From Hypoxylon rubiginosum (Eukaryota; Ascomycota; Sordariomycetes; Xylariales; Hypoxylaceae), in NCBI GenBank assembly GCA_902806565.1, contig CADCXA010000039.1, forward strand, positions 310,001-374,000: DNA of 64,000 nucleotides. Reading direction: 5' to 3'. Both the position numbers and the translations under genes were made by a program. Shown in pieces: positions 10,368 through 21,024 of the stretch. The notes beneath the pieces are model-generated. The model made no database searches. It saw nothing but the letters and a program-made list of their open reading frames with translations, and was not told the origin of the DNA. Position 1 is the stretch's first letter. Each line of letters starts with the position of its first letter.

Positions 10368-11799
10368 TTAGAGGTCTGCAAAGGTCAGCTCGTAGGCATA
10401 GCCCACGACCATCTTGGCGTGTTCAAGAATGTGGTCGTAGCTGACGCGGTCGAGTGTGTCGCCATCGGTGTGGATATAGGGGCTCGTCAGGTCAAAGTCG
10501 GCCTCGATAACGAACGACGACGGGTAGCCGGCAGCCGTAGCGGAGGAGTGGTCCGAACAGCCATAACCACACTGCGTATCCACGTATCCGACAGTCGTGT
10601 ACTACCGGGGTCAGTGCCGTGTGCGCACTCTGGAAATTATAGAGTATAAACTAAGCTTACCGTAGTAATAACCTTGCGAATGAAGGCCGTGAGAGCGGAG
10701 TCGACGCGGTCGGTGATAACGCCCACTGCAGACAGACATGGCAAGTTAACGATGATACGGACGAACCAGTTGAAGCTTTGAAGGGGAAATCCAAAAAAAA
10801 AATTAAATGATAAAAAATGATAAAAAAAAGAACCGGGCGTCTACTTACTAGGATTGTTTCCGTATCCGGTCATGTCCTGTTGCAGCATAGCCTTGACGAC
10901 CTCTCCACTAGATGAGTAGGAGTCAAAAATGTCGGCGCTACCAAGCAAACCGGCCTCTTCACCAGAATACCAATGAAACTCGAGAGTGTTGGCACCCTCA
11001 CCCGCGGCGATCTTGGGGTCGCTCAGGAGAACTCTCATGGCTTCCAATGTGGTCATGGAGCCAGATCCGTCATCATCTAGTAGCTGCTTGTCGGCCAATT
11101 GACTCTAGATACGTTATGCGGGATGCAGAGAATAACTTACCGGCACCGGGGGACCGTCCAGTCCTGTTCCTCCCATTGACGGAGTCTAGATGAGCACCGA
11201 CTACGATCTTGTCGGTGGACTTGCCGGGAATCGTAGCGATGATGCTGCTCTGCGTCCACGAATGGGCGAACTGCTTTGCCGATGCCTTGGTAGCCCCGCT
11301 CGCCGAGATGAGGTCCTGTACTTGGGAGAAGAGCCAGTCGGAAGCTTCCTTTCCGTAAGAGGACGTGTAGTAACGGTTGTAGAACTCGGAGAAGGTGGTC
11401 AATGTAGTCACTAGGTTGTCCTTGCTAAGGTCGGAAATGAGACTCTTGACGGTGTCTGCCTGCGCCATCGACGATGGATAAGCCACGGCAGCCCTGGCAA
11501 CGTTTTTGGCCGATGCCGAAGACGCGAGGTTGGGGTGATTAGTGATGTCGATGAATGTCTTGCCCTCCTACTCCCGAGTCAGCAATCCAAGCAGAGATCC
11601 CCCGAGGTTGTTTAACCCGTAGGTAATATTATATACCGACATTCTTGAGGGCCCATTTCTCTTCTTCAGTTACAATCTGAGTCACGCCAGGTCCTAGTTC
11701 GATAGTGAACAGCTCCTCTTCAGTCGCTTCTCGGCGTTTGATGGAAAGGGCTGTCGAGGTGACGGCCAGGGCCGCGGCGATGAGCATCGAGCGTACCAT
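10368..11799 (-). CDS. secreted M28 leucine aminopeptidase (Lap1-like)
   Basis: A 370-residue protein from five exons: 11799-11641, 11567-11141, 11076-10849, 10725-10661, 10601-10368. An N-terminal signal peptide ([19 protein letters not shown]) is followed by a propeptide. The co-catalytic zinc ligand set of M28E exopeptidases is complete: AHLDS, the ADDDGSG motif (restored exactly by splicing at 11141/11076), GEEAGLLGS with the catalytic Glu pair, [10 protein letters not shown], and a C-terminal [11 protein letters not shown]. Paired cysteines sit in QCGYGCSDH. Such enzymes remove N-terminal Leu and other hydrophobic residues from peptides outside the cell. The first intron (11640-11568) needs an unusual GTCGGT donor to give the family-like junction [13 protein letters not shown]; the other introns start GTAAGT, GTAAGT and GTAAGC. 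The 22-bp promoter duplication lies 66 bases upstream. Confidence 0.9.
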
Positions 11800-11864
11800 G
11801 TTGGAACGAGGATTTTATGAATGCTGATATTCCAAGGAGACAGTTTACTATGAGAGGAGAAGTC

Positions 11865-11908
11865 AAAGAGGCCTGGGTCTAATCAGAAAGAGGCCTGGGT
11901 CTAATCAG
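11865..11908. repeat. 22-bp tandem duplication in peptidase promoter
   Basis: Two perfect adjacent 22-base copies (11865-11886, 11887-11908), each with the core AGGCCTGGGTCTAATC, just upstream of the M28 aminopeptidase start codon. Confidence 0.9.
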
Positions 11909-13946
11909 AAAGATACTACAGACGTTTACAAGGTAGCGACCGGACTGTGCTTCCTTTTATACAGCTACGGTAGCTACGAGAACACGATGGCATGTCTGAA
12001 GCTTCGAGACCAGCTTCTTATGTTGGAAGGAGGTTACTCAACTTCTCTAAGTCAGCTCGGTCAAGTCATGCATAAGATAAGTACGAGACGGGTTTTGGAG
12101 GCATGGAGGCGCGACGTTACTCCAGACAAGGGAGGTCGAGAGTCAAGAAGTAGAGAATGGATACCTCCATGGAAGCTCCGCATCCCGCTATGTGTTCGGG
12201 TATGATGTTGCTACGATGATGTTCCCGATAGGTGCGGATCGTCATGGCCCAGAGTCGTACCGGTGAACCGTGGGTAGATCATTAGGCGAGCGGCACATGG
12301 GACTCTAATTATAATAAACCCCCACGTCGTATCGGTGGAAGCTACCTAAGCAAGCTATGCGGTCGGCTTAAGGCTAGCCTGATACCTCATCTCCGTCCTT
12401 GGCGTGGAAAATGGTTAAATACGGAGTCGCGTCGTGTCGGCTGGGCTTCTGTGTCAAGCGGCCTTGAAGCTTGAAGATGGCCATGCGGTGACCATGCGGT
12501 GACCATGAGTTGACCATGAGATAAGGTTACGGATCTGCAATTGGAGCTTCCTCAAACATAAGTCAACTCCCGTCGACGGTGGTGATATAGCCAAGGACTC
12601 TGTGATACGAGGTAGCAAGATTTGTTGCGGCCGTATTGCGACCTCGCTGTTAGCTGTTGGCTGTTCGGGCCTAAACGGCGGAATGGTGCTCTCGGCACAG
12701 GCGAAACAGGTCTCAGATAGGAAGGTTAAGCAATTGCCAAGGCGAGATTGATTAGCATCTGCCATGCTCCAGGCGACTCCAGTCTCCAGAGGATACGTCG
12801 ATCTGCCCCAGGGAGGCACGCTTGGCAAGAATAGAATACGCCCCCTGATAGGGCTAGGAACCGACAGACAAGAATCTTCAAAATTGGGGAGGGGCGCATG
12901 TGAAAGGAGGACAAGGGGACGAGAGGTACGAGAGGATAAGATCAAGGTCGTAGATAAGTCGTAGTAAATATAATAATCTACCTACCTAAGTAATTAGTTA
13001 ATCATGTGTGATTTACATAAGCCTTTACCTACCATTTGTTCCTTTCCAAACATTGAAGCTACCATCGATTGTTACCTCTCCAGCTCAGTCTCCGAATTGC
13101 CTCGTTTTTTTTTTTTGCTCGCTGATGCCCGCCCTTTCCCAGTAGTTCAGAGGTAGTCATGGCGAGATTGTCGTACAACTTCAAGAGCTCCGAAGAGGTA
13201 TCCAGGACTCGACTTGAGATTAATCAAGACATCAGAGCAACGCGCACCTAGGGGTAAGAGGCTCCGAAGCCCGTGTATCCCTACGTTTTAACGTCCATTC
13301 CTCGCCGTGCCCAAAGACGTACGAATAAACAGCTGCGCCTTCATCACAGGTGCTCTGTTCTCCATCTATCTCCCGCCATACCCAGAGTGAACTACGCTCT
13401 CCTGAACATCAAGGGGTCGATATTGATGCTGGCACTCCCTTTGCACAGTGACGATGGTAGCAGCTGCTGACGTTTACATGTGGGAGTAAGCATGACGTCG
13501 AGTTATTTCCCTCTCTATTGCATTCTAAAGAGTCATAGTTGAAACGTACATGTAGAATTTGACGCTAAAGAAACAAAGATAATGTTGAAAATTAAAAAGT
13601 GACAAGTGAGAAATGAGAAATGAGAAATGAGACATGACAAAAAGATTGGTCCGCAAAAGGGACGTGCATTCTTGGTGTCACCACAACCCCTCTCTAAAGT
13701 TTGAATAAGGCAACCAGGCGGCCAGGGCAAGATGAGCTTGGGCAGAAGTCTTTCCTTATGACTCTCACGATTCTCAAGACTCTGACCCTAGGAGTAAAGC
13801 ATTCGTTTCTTATCTGCCTGGAGCATCTTACCATCATCCGGGGAATCGACCAACTTGTCTAAGAAGGCTCAGACTACTTCCGCGAATTGTCTCGAGCCTC
13901 GCTCAATTACGAACCTATTACCATACCTACCACTACCCCAGCGACA
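11909..13946. other. intergenic, no supported gene
   Basis: Divergent space between the aminopeptidase and the tetraspanin. It contains an 11-bp tandem array (12481-12520), a TGAGAAA triplet repeat near 13607-13632 and a T-run at 13107-13116. A 163-codon minus-strand frame at 12454-12945 shows no domain. Confidence 0.5.
12481..12520. repeat. short tandem repeat, 11-bp unit
   Basis: About four imperfect copies of CCATGCGGTGA; the last two have diverged to CCATGAGTTGA and CCATGAG. Confidence 0.8.
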
Positions 13947-14976
13947 ATGCTACCTACCATGGTCAAGTTGGCTATTCTCCACGCTCTCGTGAGTAGCTTC
14001 ATTCGCGACTAGGCAGTGTACCGAGCTAATATACCATCGCATAGCTGTTGGTCGCTTTAACAGCGGTCGCCATGTACTATCTTGATGCAATGCCACCTTA
14101 CTCCCTATTTCCTACAGCTAACGTGTCTTAGCTACGTGCAGGTTACCTCAAGCACGCTGTCCCTCCCTCTTTCGACCGGTACGACCGTCCTCACCATCCT
14201 GCTACCCTTCCTCGCAGCCGTGAACACCTTTGGACGACTGCACCAAACCCTCCCGCGTACCCTTAGCGCTTTTCCCGCCCTACAACAATTTTTGCCACTT
14301 ATACCCCTTTTGCTTCAGATACTCCAGGGCGTACTGGCTGCCGTCCTCGCAACCCTCACGGCTGAAGGCTTCGCACCGGGACAAGTACTTGACTGCGGCC
14401 TTGAGATCAACTGGCAGTCGCTATGGCACACCCACGACGGTCGCGCGATCCAACGCATCCAAGACAGTTTCAACTGTTGTGGACTACGCTCTCTTGTTGA
14501 TCGCGACTGGCCCCGCCACCAATGTCAGGAGCTGTATAAGAATAGACACGTTTCCTGCCTCGCCCCATGGCGTTCCTCTATGCAGCGCAGCGCAGGGCTT
14601 GGTTTCACCGTCGCAGTCGCCGTCGGTATTCTCCAGGTAAGTTGTGTTGGGTACCTGGGTGGCTATTATTTAGCTCCGCTCCAATCATGCAATTTTCTAA
14701 TAGCAACTCCAGCTCATTCAACTTGTGCTTTTCACACTACGCACCTCCGAAGGCGGTTATGCTAGAGGGAGATATGAGCAGAATAGCGAGAGTTTCGTAA
14801 CTGGCCCTAGCCAACGCCTCCTGGGGAATGGAGCGGCAATTGACGACGATGATGGCACTGGCCCCGACACCAACGGATCCGGTGGTGGCCACCACGGTTA
14901 TGGGACCACCGAGGACGGTCCAAGAGTCGAGCCGTCACGCCTCGGCGAAAACGGCGAAGAGAATACCTGGGCATGA
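13947..14976 (+). CDS. tetraspanin, Tsp3-like
   Basis: A 282-residue protein from four exons: 13947-13988, 14045-14073, 14132-14636, 14704-14976. Introns (56, 58 and 67 bases) begin GTGAGT, GTACTA and GTAAGT; the second has a clear GCTAACG branch site. The protein has four hydrophobic segments (about 7-40, 42-65, 75-105 and ~180-215 including the exon 3/4 junction). Its large loop holds the tetraspanin signature Cys-Cys-Gly in FNCCGLRSLVDRDWP and further cysteines (QCQELY, VSCLAPW), the pattern of the fungal Tsp3 group. Tetraspanins organise plasma-membrane protein microdomains. The C-terminal ~70 residues are a cytoplasmic Gly/Asp/Asn-rich tail. Exon 2 is only 29 bases, so a gene finder could miss the start. 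Confidence 0.8.
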
Positions 14977-16394
14977 TCATTCTTGTCGGCTACACGCCAG
15001 TGAGCCGCTTTACATCTAGTCAAGTAAAGGTTGACGTTCGCTTAGGGGTTTGGGGAAATGATGAACTTGAATGAGATGATTGCATGAAAATGATATGAGT
15101 AGGTATTTAAGGCTAGGGGTGTGTATCAGGAGTTCTACTACCTACGGAAAATTGTCATCTCGGAAGAGAAGGTGAGGAGGGCTGTAGAAGTGTAGTGTGT
15201 TGCAAGCATGGTTCGAAGGGCGTACGTTTTTCTTATGTTAGGAGAAAAAGAGGAAAACTAATACAAAATAAATATAAATATAATGACTAGATGCTGTGGT
15301 TGGATTTCGAAGGGGGAGGTAGGCAAGTCACTTACATAGTAGCGAAGACCACTAGACGAGGAACAAGGGAACTACCTACATGGACCAAGACTGCAAGATA
15401 TCAGTGGGGAAGGGAGTAAGACCTCCAAGTAGTAGTTCAGACCTCCGGTGGTTATGCGGGTCCATCCCGTGTGACGGCGACCCATATACCATTTGCCGAA
15501 TTAGGATGCCCGTCGTCTTCTGATTTGCCAGGGTCTGTCAAGTACGAATCATCCCCCTGAGCCCTGGGACTGGAATGTACCTTGTACATAAGGGGTGTTA
15601 GGTTTGATTCCACCCCTTTTTCTCTGGGTACGAACCGTCTTTCACTAGAATAGTTAAATAATAGATAATCCATATGCTTCTGGCCCCGGGTCCACGTCTA
15701 CTCTAGCCCACGCATAGTTTAACTTGGTAGTGATATATACCAGCTAGCTCTGGCTAGTTTTTTTGACGGGAGTAGTAAAAGGCTATGCTCCAGAGGACCA
15801 TGTTAACGGGTGTCTGGTGTCTTAAAGGGGGTCTAGTGACTTGGTAGTGAGGCAACGGAAGAACTTCGTAATTGAATCGTCATAATTGAATATTGCATCA
15901 TTCATGAAGGATTTGTTAGTACACTGAAATGCCATTGTTAGCTGAGTGCGTTGCCCTTTTTGACTTGACCAGGACTCATATGAATTATTCCCCGATAGTC
16001 TTCCAGTGACATGAAGTTCGAATCATGCACATACCTAGGTACATACGTACTTGAAAGGTCTAAGGTACATATGCAGGAACAAGTACTCGGGATAGAGGTA
16101 GTAAGGGATTCAAAAATGGGGATTCGGGGTACGGTGCTGGAGGACGACCAAGGACTTGGCTTGTGGCTTAGTGAAGTCGTCATATATACATCAGGCAAGG
16201 AAGCTATTTCAATAACGGCCTTTTCCCATTAAATAAAGTTCCCTATTACACTGGCTTTCTCATTATCTGTCCGGTCTGGTTGGGCCTGACTCTTGCTAGA
16301 AGCTTAGTTCGTCCAGTAAAGATCGTTAATCCCGAGCTTAGTCGAGCCGAAGGGGGAGATGAAAATCGGCACTACGTAGAATACTTGCTCGAGA
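14977..16394. other. intergenic, no supported gene
   Basis: Downstream of the tetraspanin. Short frames only; an ACCTAGGT palindrome lies at 16033-16040. Confidence 0.5.
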
Positions 16395-16402
16395 TATAAA
16401 AG
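16395..16402 (+). promoter_or_regulatory. TATA box of small secreted protein gene
   Basis: A TATAAAAG element ~200 bases upstream of the start codon at 16600. Confidence 0.45.
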
Positions 16403-16599
16403 TTGCCCTCGCTCGCATAATAAACATATTAATAACTAGAATTGAGGTCCTCTTTTGTTTTGGTTGCTGCCCACTATTCACGCAGTCGCCTACCTAGTGG
16501 TATCTCTACTTAGGTATTTCCGAGTTTCGATCTAATAACAATTCCCAGTCGCTGTTGAGTAAAAGGGGATATTGCCAAAAAGGAAACTCCATCTTGGCC

Positions 16600-16906
16600 A
16601 TGCGATTCGACAAGTTCACCGCGGTAGCTGCGTTCGCGATCTCGTCGGTTCGTGGTACTGCCATTCACGAAAGGCAGTATTGCCAGTCGGGTACCTATCG
16701 ATGTTACAGGTATGTATGGATAATTGTCATGATTATATGCCCCCAAACTATGGGCCAGAGCTGACATGTCTGTGTCGGGCAGCCCAACAAACGGGTCATC
16801 CCAAATACAAGTCTGTTCCAGCGGCGCCTGGATCACCGCTTCCGTCTGCAATCCGCCATCTCTGTGCGTCCAATCCGATTCCGGAGGCTGTACTTGCCAG
16901 CCGTAG
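16600..16906 (+). CDS. small cysteine-rich secreted protein (effector-like)
   Basis: A 77-residue protein from exons 16600-16709 and 16783-16906, with a 73-base intron (GTATGT...GGGCAG) in phase 2. The N-terminus MRFDKFTAVAAFAISSVRG is a signal peptide. The mature part has seven cysteines (QYC, YRC, QVC, SVC, SLC, GGC, TC) and ends in a Cys-Thr-Cys-Gln-Pro tail. The cysteine spacing stays regular across the spliced junction (RCY-SPTNGSS), which supports the intron. No family is recognised; size, secretion signal and cysteine density are those of fungal small secreted proteins (possible effector, antimicrobial or surface peptide). The odd cysteine number leaves one free or used in a dimer. A 162-codon frame on the opposite strand is judged a shadow. 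Confidence 0.7.
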
Positions 16907-17539
16907 GATTGTTCAAATTCCCCATTTGTCAACAAGATTGTCTCTTTGGCCCTAGAGGCGAATCGTAATACGCAAGGGTACGGCGGGTCGAGGGGCAAGT
17001 TGGAAGCGCTGGAAATTTAAGGCTCACTTTGAGCTTACTCTGTACAGATACGAAAGAGTAATGCCAAAGAACACATGTCGTTGAGATACTAATCCCGACT
17101 TATGTACGGGTAATAAGTTGGCGCTGTGGGACCTATAGCAGTATAGTACATCCCGTATCTTCTGGCCCGGATGCCTACGATTAGCATCCTCTACACCGGA
17201 GAACGTGTTTCCTCTCTGATCTGGGGCGACCGACGATGAGCAGTTTCATCCCATAAGGGACCGAGATCGGTTCCTGAAAACCCCCGGTAGTCTTGATATT
17301 GAACATATGAGAGACACATCGCTGACAAGCAATGATATTGTATTGATCATGAACCGAACTCCGCCGTCTGCCTCTTGGTCAACACAGTATCTAGACATGG
17401 TCAAGTACGTTCTCTGATGACTCGTCGCATCTTATTATATCAGGTGAATCCAGGATATAGAGACCGGCCCGGCCCACGTACACGACACACCTTGGTTTCA
17501 GCAGATAGATAGAAGCTCGCCAAACCCTAGGAATATTTC
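16907..17539. other. intergenic, no supported gene
   Basis: Convergent space between the small secreted protein gene and the DUF2470 gene; nothing recognisable. Confidence 0.5.
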
Positions 17540-18202
17540 CTAATGCTTAGCACTTTCCTTTTTCTTCTTCTCTACTTCGACCAGCCCGTCGAACCTCTTC
17601 ATGGCCGGAAAGCCCTCCACAAAGGTATTGGCCACCCACAGCAACCAAATGGTGCTGCCCACTTCGATGCCGTGCTTCGCCAGCCTCGTCCGAGCTATCC
17701 ACCAGGCTTCGGTAATGTGAATGATGAGCACCGGCAAGAAAATAGCTTTCACGAGCCACTTGTACCCGGCCGCTCCGTAGGGAAATGCCACGTCCAGAAT
17801 TCCCCACGCTGCAGTTCCCGGTTGCACTAGCGCAAGCGTAGCTGCGCTAATAAAGTACAGCGAGACACCGAGAGAAGAGATGATACCTCCTCCTTGGGGC
17901 GGTGTGAAAGTGGAGATTTGGATATCACTCAGGCCTAGCAGCTGTTGGGCGCGCTGCGACATATCGACGAGGCGCACGCGAGCATCAGCAGCAGAGCCCA
18001 GGGGCGGCGTGATAGCGACCGTGTATGTGCCAGAGGTGGATTTGATGGTCATGGCATCCAACGTCATGTCTGTCAGCTGCGCACCACGAGCAGCAGACGA
18101 AGACATCCCGTTAAAGGCGCGAAGGTATTGCGTGAGCTCCTTGGCATGGTCCTTGTTCATATGGCCTATGATGCGAGCCTTGTGCGGTTCGTTTAGGGCC
18201 AT
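17540..18202 (-). CDS. DUF2470-containing integral membrane protein
   Basis: An intronless gene for 220 residues. The N-terminal ~85 residues are a DUF2470 domain, seen in ARIIGHMNKDHAKELTQYLR, a fold shared with the C-terminus of HugZ-type haem-binding/oxygenase proteins and with PNPOx-like relatives. The C-terminal half has about four hydrophobic segments (SSLGVSLYFISAATLALV, WGILDVAFPYGAAG, LVKAIFLPVLIIHITEAWW, GSTIWLLWVANTFVEGFPAM), resembling small fungal/animal TMEM254-type membrane proteins. It ends in a lysine-rich tail (VEKKKKESAKH), compatible with an ER retrieval signal. The domain fusion occurs in other ascomycetes; its biochemical role is not established. Confidence 0.8.
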   Translation of the reverse strand: MALNEPHKARIIGHMNKDHAKELTQYLRAFNGMSSSAARGAQLTDMTLDAMTIKSTSGTYTVAITPPLGSAADARVRLVDMSQRAQQLLGLSDIQISTFTPPQGGGIISSLGVSLYFISAATLALVQPGTAAWGILDVAFPYGAAGYKWLVKAIFLPVLIIHITEAWWIARTRLAKHGIEVGSTIWLLWVANTFVEGFPAMKRFDGLVEVEKKKKESAKH

Positions 18203-18918
18203 GCTTTCTTAATCGTTCTGCGGCGCAGCCTTGATAGGATACCCGAAGTGTCTCCTTTTCGGGATTACCTATGATAAGACCAAATGGCGCTGGCGAATGT
18301 TTTGACTGAGATAACACGATAGAAGGAACCGTTTACGTAGTGAATGGTTGACTGAAGAATGAAGAAAAAGGACGAGACATTAGGACGACGTTCCCTTTGG
18401 GGGAAGGTTAAAAAAAACAACCTCGGCTGTAGGTTGCACGGACCAACGAGACCAAGACATTAGGTGTTCTGCTTACGTAACACTCCCCTTTTGCATAGTA
18501 GTCCTTTTGCATAGTAGTCCTTTTGCATAGTAGTCCTTTTGCATAGTATAGTCGACCACAATACCAATGTAATACCAAGGTAATACCAAGGTCCAACCCA
18601 TAACTTCCTTCGTATTTACTTACCTACCCGGCAGGCTATGTACCTGGGGGTATACGGTATTACATGGTGACTTGAAGTGGTTTAGTTTACACGGAGCACG
18701 GTTGCCTACTAGTAACTAGTAACTAGAAACCATAGGTACTAGCTGTTCAGTATGTATATTGTGCAAAGTAGTTCGGTACCTAAGACGAGGCTCCATGACC
18801 AAGACCAAGACCAAGACTAAGACCAATGCCAAGACCCCAAAGCTCGTCTCCCACAGTCAACAGAGACGTTCGATACTAAGCCAACTCTGATAGCACATGT
18901 CCCCCCCAACCTAGAAGC
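18203..18918. other. intergenic with tandem repeats
   Basis: Space between the DUF2470 gene and the LPMO gene, with the 16-bp array at 18487-18548, a GGTAATACCAA-type repeat at ~18559-18595, and an irregular GACCAA repeat at ~18795-18835. Confidence 0.6.
18487..18548. repeat. 16-bp tandem repeat x4
   Basis: Four head-to-tail copies of CCTTTTGCATAGTAGT, the last one slightly altered at its end. Confidence 0.9.
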
Positions 18919-20062
18919 TTAAGCACACTGCGAATAGTACGGCGGAGACACCTCCTTGCAAGTGAGACCCTCCTGATGGCTATTGTTAGTCAAAGCGGGA
19001 AATCATCTGGGAAATGAACACTCACAGCACAAGTTGTGCAACCAGTGTAGCCAGTCCCGCCACATTGGCTATACTTCTGCAGCGGTTGCGCCGCACAGGC
19101 GTCGCCGGCTCCTGATGTCGGCTTAGGCGCTGAGCCGATGGCAGTGCCGACAGGCCCGGAGCCAACTGCGCATGTCTTCGCGCAACCAGCCGAGCAACCC
19201 GAACCGGCCTGTTTCGTCGTGCCGCTAGCTACGACGGCCGGGCCTGGGTTTACGTAGCTCTTGATCGAGGAATGGATGTTGATGAGGATGCCGGGGTCGC
19301 TGCTCTTCAGCGCGCCGGGGAGCTGGACACCGGCCGGCAGGGCGGCAGCCTTAGCCGAGTTTCCCGCGACGCTGATCTGGTAGCAGGAGACGTAGAACTG
19401 GGCACCACCCGACGACGATGCGGTGTGGAGGGCGATGACTTCGGCTCGGAGTAGGTAGTCACCCGCGGGGGTATCGGCCGGGATCGGGACGTCCATCTTG
19501 CCGCAGCACGAGTTCAAGTCATTGGTGCCCCAGTTGTCCCCGTCGCCGACCGAGCCCTTTGCCGACCACGAGTCGGCGAAGATTTTATACCACGGAGTCG
19601 ATCCGTCTGCCGTCGACGCGTCGGAAACCTGGCTAAGGTACACATTAACGGGGCCGTAGTGCGCACCGCCAATGGCGTCACTGCCGCAAGACCGGTCGCC
19701 GGGTTGCTTCATAGCAGTTAGCGGCTTGGTCGCTTCTGTTTGATATCATGACCTTCCTTACCGCGTGCATCTCGACCGTGACAGTAGATCCTGCCTTGAC
19801 GGCGCATTTGCCCGAAACGCCCCTGGTGCCGCCCACGTTGCATCGGATATCGTTGCTGTTGACGTTCGTGACGGGGCTATTTGACCCGGGCATCCGGATA
19901 CATTGCGATCCGTGCTAGTCGCGTTAGTCTGTCACCGCGCAACATCGGGACCGCATGACTTATCATGTCGACCCCGTCAACCCAAAGGTCCTGGAAGATA
20001 GAGTGCCCGGCCACCTTAGTGGCGGCTACGGCAGCGAGCGCGGCATAAAGCGAGGTCTTCAT
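18919..20062 (-). CDS. AA9 lytic polysaccharide monooxygenase with CBM1
   Basis: About 328 residues from four exons: 20062-19964 (end uncertain), 19914-19762, 19706-19026, 18972-18919. The signal peptide ends at Gly19, so His20 (HSIFQ) becomes the N-terminal histidine of the copper brace. The second copper His is in GGAHYGPV, and the axial Tyr with its Gln partner in GAQFYVSCYQI. Cysteine pairs are in place. A Ser/Gly/Pro linker leads to a CBM1 (QKYSQCGGTGYTGCTTCA) completed by the last exon (EGLTC...PYYSQCA), which would anchor the enzyme to cellulose. AA9 enzymes cleave cellulose oxidatively using copper and H2O2/O2. Introns 2 and 3 start GTAAGG and GTGAGT. The first intron has a normal branch site and TAG acceptor but no GT at the expected donor (see findings), so the allele may splice unusually or be damaged. 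Confidence 0.85.
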
Positions 20063-21024
20063 TTTGCCAAGCCGGTGAGCAGTATCCAATGGTTGTCAAG
20101 GGGTGTGTTCTGGTTCGGAGAGGCAAGTCGACCGACGATCCAGGTTGCGAGCAGCCTAGATTTTATGCTTCCAGAAGAACCTGTTCCGCCATAGCTATAT
20201 CTAATGCAAGGATGGACACATTCCGTCTCGCGGGATTCGGCCCAATTCTTCATTTGTGTAGAGGTGAAATCAATAAATCTGCTAGACATCATTAGACCGG
20301 CTAATCGATCAGCTCGCGGATAAATTCCCCCAGCTTTCCCCACAATCTCGTTCGAGGGAGCCCATCGGCAATATAACAGCGCATCAGGAGGCCAGCAACA
20401 TATAAGCCGAAACAGGTCACGGCCATCCTATATTTGGAATTCGCCATCACCAAGTGAGGGCTAGGCGGGGGACATGGGCGTTCTGGCCGAGTACTCGACT
20501 GAGGCTTAGAAGAAGATGGTGTGGATTAAGCACTCGTTAAATGGTACGCTGAGGCAGTGGTTCGTAATTTTGCGGCAAGGTAACGGTTGGTGTAAAAGGT
20601 CGTCGATGACAGGTATAGCCATCATATTTCTTGTCCTCTTGACCACGTAAAACGCCGCCACCTAGCTTTAGGTAGTTCGACGAGCCATACGTAGACCGCA
20701 CTCTAGTAACGGACCGCGCGGGCGTTGTGGGTTCTCCCAAATTGTATGGCCTTTCGTACAGCAGCTGTATCGGATCATCGGTGGTCTGCATTAGGAAGGC
20801 TGCGATATCAAATGTGCACTTGTCGACTAACAAGGCTCGGTGCGCTAACTTAAGCGACAGTGAAGAGGTAGCGCGGCCATTTTGACAAGCCCGTAAGGTC
20901 CGATTCGATAAAGCAAACGTGCCTCGTTCATAGTTCTCGTAGCAATAGCTCAAGGGACTACTGGATGGGCTTGTCTCCAGAGAGTCTGTAGCCCACTGCG
21001 TTGTCGTCTTAGAGTCAGTCGTAT
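20063..21024. other. intergenic, no supported gene
   Basis: Upstream region of the LPMO gene. A 174-codon minus-strand frame at 20537-21061 has no ATG at its beginning, no recognisable domain and a Ser/Thr-rich composition. It may be the 3'UTR side of the DUF1115 gene. Confidence 0.4.

Noticed and set aside
12454..12945. 163-codon minus-strand frame
   Set aside because: No recognisable domain, low-complexity Ser/Pro/Arg composition and a frame running through a tandem repeat.
16010..16030. T-loop-like GTTCGAATC as a possible tRNA
   Set aside because: No matching A box, acceptor stem or anticodon arm can be drawn around it; no tRNA found in the window.
16510..16998. 162-codon minus-strand frame over the small secreted protein gene
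   Set aside because: Antisense to a better-supported gene with a signal peptide, introns and a cysteine pattern; the frame has no domain and would need to read through the other gene's splice signals.
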